DNA from: Terriglobia bacterium
Lineage (GTDB): Bacteria > Acidobacteriota > Terriglobia > UBA7540
Direction: 5' to 3'
Length of the DNA: 5,406 nucleotides
Assembly: GCA_030042795.1 (NCBI GenBank)
Contig: JASHYZ010000553.1
Span: 1 to 5,406 of the forward strand
The notes under the pieces were generated by a model. It had not been told where the DNA came from and did not search any database. It worked only from the letters and a program-made list of their open reading frames with translations. Below, piece after piece: positions 4,836 through 5,406 of this stretch. Both the position numbers and the translations under genes were made by a program. Position 1 is the stretch's first letter; each line of letters begins with the position of its first letter.

Positions 4836-5406
4836 ATGCAAGCGGAACAGACCCGGAGGGGTACCTTTCCGGGCCGGGAGAGAACTGTCATACCTGTTCT
4901 CCTGGCGCTCTCTTATGCCTTTTTGCTACCAGCACTACATGCGCAGCAGGGCAGTGAGTCGGGGATTCTGACGAAAGCCTCGGCAGTCCAACCCTCCAAG
5001 CAAGACAATCAAAGTGTTCTGGCGACGAAACCCTCAAGGGCCAGGTTGGCTGATGCTTATGCCCACCTTCCTTTGAGCTTCGAGGCTAATCGGGGACAGG
5101 CTCCCCATCAAGTCCAGTTTCTTGCCCGAGGCCAGGATTTTACGCTCTTCCTGGCCGGAGACGAGGCGGTGCTGGCCCTAAAGAAGTCAGAAGTCAGAAG
5201 CCAAGAGTCAGAAGGCGGCTGCCGGCCGTCGGTTGCCGGTTGCCAGTCGGCACTCTCGAGACTCGGGATTCGGGACTCGGGGCTCGGAATGCACTGTTTG
5301 AAAAGTTCGGGGTTCCTTGACGCCTGCAGGCGGGGCGAGGAAGCTCCAAACTTCGGATTCGGAACACCGAATTCCGAAACCCGAAACCCGGGTCCCGAAT
5401 CCCGAG
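4836..5406 (+). CDS. SBBP-type (beta-propeller repeat) secreted protein, N-terminal part, with heptad-repeat insertion (runs off right edge)
   Basis: The frame is 190 codons plus 1 nt, with no stop before the edge. Residues 1-36 form a signal peptide with an Arg-rich n-region (QTRRGTFPGRERT), hydrophobic core VIPVLLALSYAFLLPA and a cleavage site LHA before Q37. After a low-complexity linker comes the conserved block HLPLSFEANRGQAP (78-90) and VQFLARGQDFTLFLAGDEAVLAL (93-115). This is typical of the N-terminal domain of long acidobacterial proteins that later carry SBBP propeller repeats and adhesion-like domains. The SBBP repeats themselves are not in the window. From residue 116 (KKSEVRSQESEGG onward) the sequence loses family resemblance and is coded by 7-nt repeat arrays, still in frame. 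It may be a surface or adhesion protein. It could be intact with a tolerated loop insertion, or a gene being degraded; the window ends too early to tell. Confidence 0.8.
   Translation, partial: MQAEQTRRGTFPGRERTVIPVLLALSYAFLLPALHAQQGSESGILTKASAVQPSKQDNQSVLATKPSRARLADAYAHLPLSFEANRGQAPHQVQFLARGQDFTLFLAGDEAVLALKKSEVRSQESEGGCRPSVAGCQSALSRLGIRDSGLGMHCLKSSGFLDACRRGEEAPNFGFGTPNSETRNPGPESR
5184..5288 (+). repeat. 15-unit degenerate heptanucleotide array within the SBBP-type gene
   Basis: A single 7-nt register runs 105 nt without a slip. Units 1-5 are of the AAGTCAG type (AAGTCAG, AAGTCAG, AAGCCAA, GAGTCAG, AAGGCGG). Units 6-9 are of the TTGCCGG type (CTGCCGG, CCGTCGG, TTGCCGG, TTGCCAG), and unit 10 (TCGGCAC) is transitional. 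Units 11-15 are of the ACTCGGG type (TCTCGAG, ACTCGGG, ATTCGGG, ACTCGGG, GCTCGGA). Because 105 is divisible by 3, the reading frame is kept, coding KSEVRSQESEGG through GIRDSGLG. The array starts right after the conserved AVLAL strand. Confidence 0.8.
5311..5344. repeat. Short palindrome between two heptad arrays
   Basis: CGCCTGCAGGCG (5321-5332) is a perfect 12-nt palindrome. TTCCT (5313-5317) and AGGAA (5338-5342) can extend it after a small internal loop. It sits in the ~60-nt non-heptad spacer between the arrays, and may be a remnant of another REP-like element or part of one compound structure. Confidence 0.45.
5350..5406 (+). repeat. Second heptanucleotide array, mostly inverted relative to the first (continues past the edge)
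   Basis: Eight units lie in one register: ACTTCGG, ATTCGGA, ACACCGA, ATTCCGA, AACCCGA, AACCCGG, GTCCCGA, ATCCCGA. The first two are in the forward TTCGG sense, and later ones are the complement (CCCGAAT or CCCGAGT). Its last 20 nt (5387-5406) pair with 5262-5281 of the first array at 19 of 20 positions, the exception being a T-G pair. The two arrays are thus inverted copies of the same unit family around a ~105-nt spacer. Confidence 0.75.

Noticed and set aside
5184..5406. CRISPR-like array
   Set aside because: Units are 7 nt and contiguous, with no unique spacers of ~30 nt and no conserved 24-37-nt repeat.

Overview
The window looks like a chromosomal segment from an Acidobacteriota-type bacterium (Bryobacterales or Terriglobia-like). 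The evidence is indirect. The right-hand gene has the N-terminal signature PLSFEANRGQ, which I associate with very large acidobacterial SBBP (beta-propeller repeat) surface proteins. Three predicted export signals end in Ala followed by a mature Gln. Degenerate 7-nt tandem repeats and REP-like palindromes are scattered at gene boundaries. I ran no database search, so the taxonomy is an inference.

Layout from left to right. (1) A minus-strand gene runs off the left edge. It is the N-terminus of a TolC-family outer-membrane efflux protein, and its first ~105 codons are unusual because an interspersed palindromic repeat is read through in frame ahead of the signal peptide. (2) A divergent intergenic region (582-875) follows. 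(3) A plus-strand gene (876-2054) encodes a secreted, Cys-rich alpha/beta-hydrolase with a GHSAG nucleophile motif. (4) A convergent gap (2055-2249) has no convincing terminator. (5) A minus-strand gene (2250-4325) encodes an exported two-domain amidohydrolase with all expected metal ligands, preceded by an unassigned ~230-residue domain. (6) A divergent, repeat-rich region (4326-4835) holds a 107-bp near-perfect palindromic element, a short heptanucleotide array and a good sigma70-type promoter. (7) A plus-strand gene runs off the right edge. It starts as an SBBP-type secreted protein and then passes into arrays of 7-nt repeats that stay in frame.

All four products appear to be exported (outer membrane, periplasm or surface). 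The genes alternate in strand and are not an operon, so there is no direct evidence that they form one pathway. The two enzymes could act on extracytoplasmic substrates, but these cannot be named from sequence.

The most notable content is the repeats. Three kinds lie in or beside gene 5' ends: a TIR-bounded element inside a coding region, a REP-like palindrome in a leader, and heptad arrays of three base families. One heptad family recurs in inverted orientation in the intergenic region and within the right-hand gene. I see no defence system, CRISPR array, integrase or transposase, and no RNA gene.
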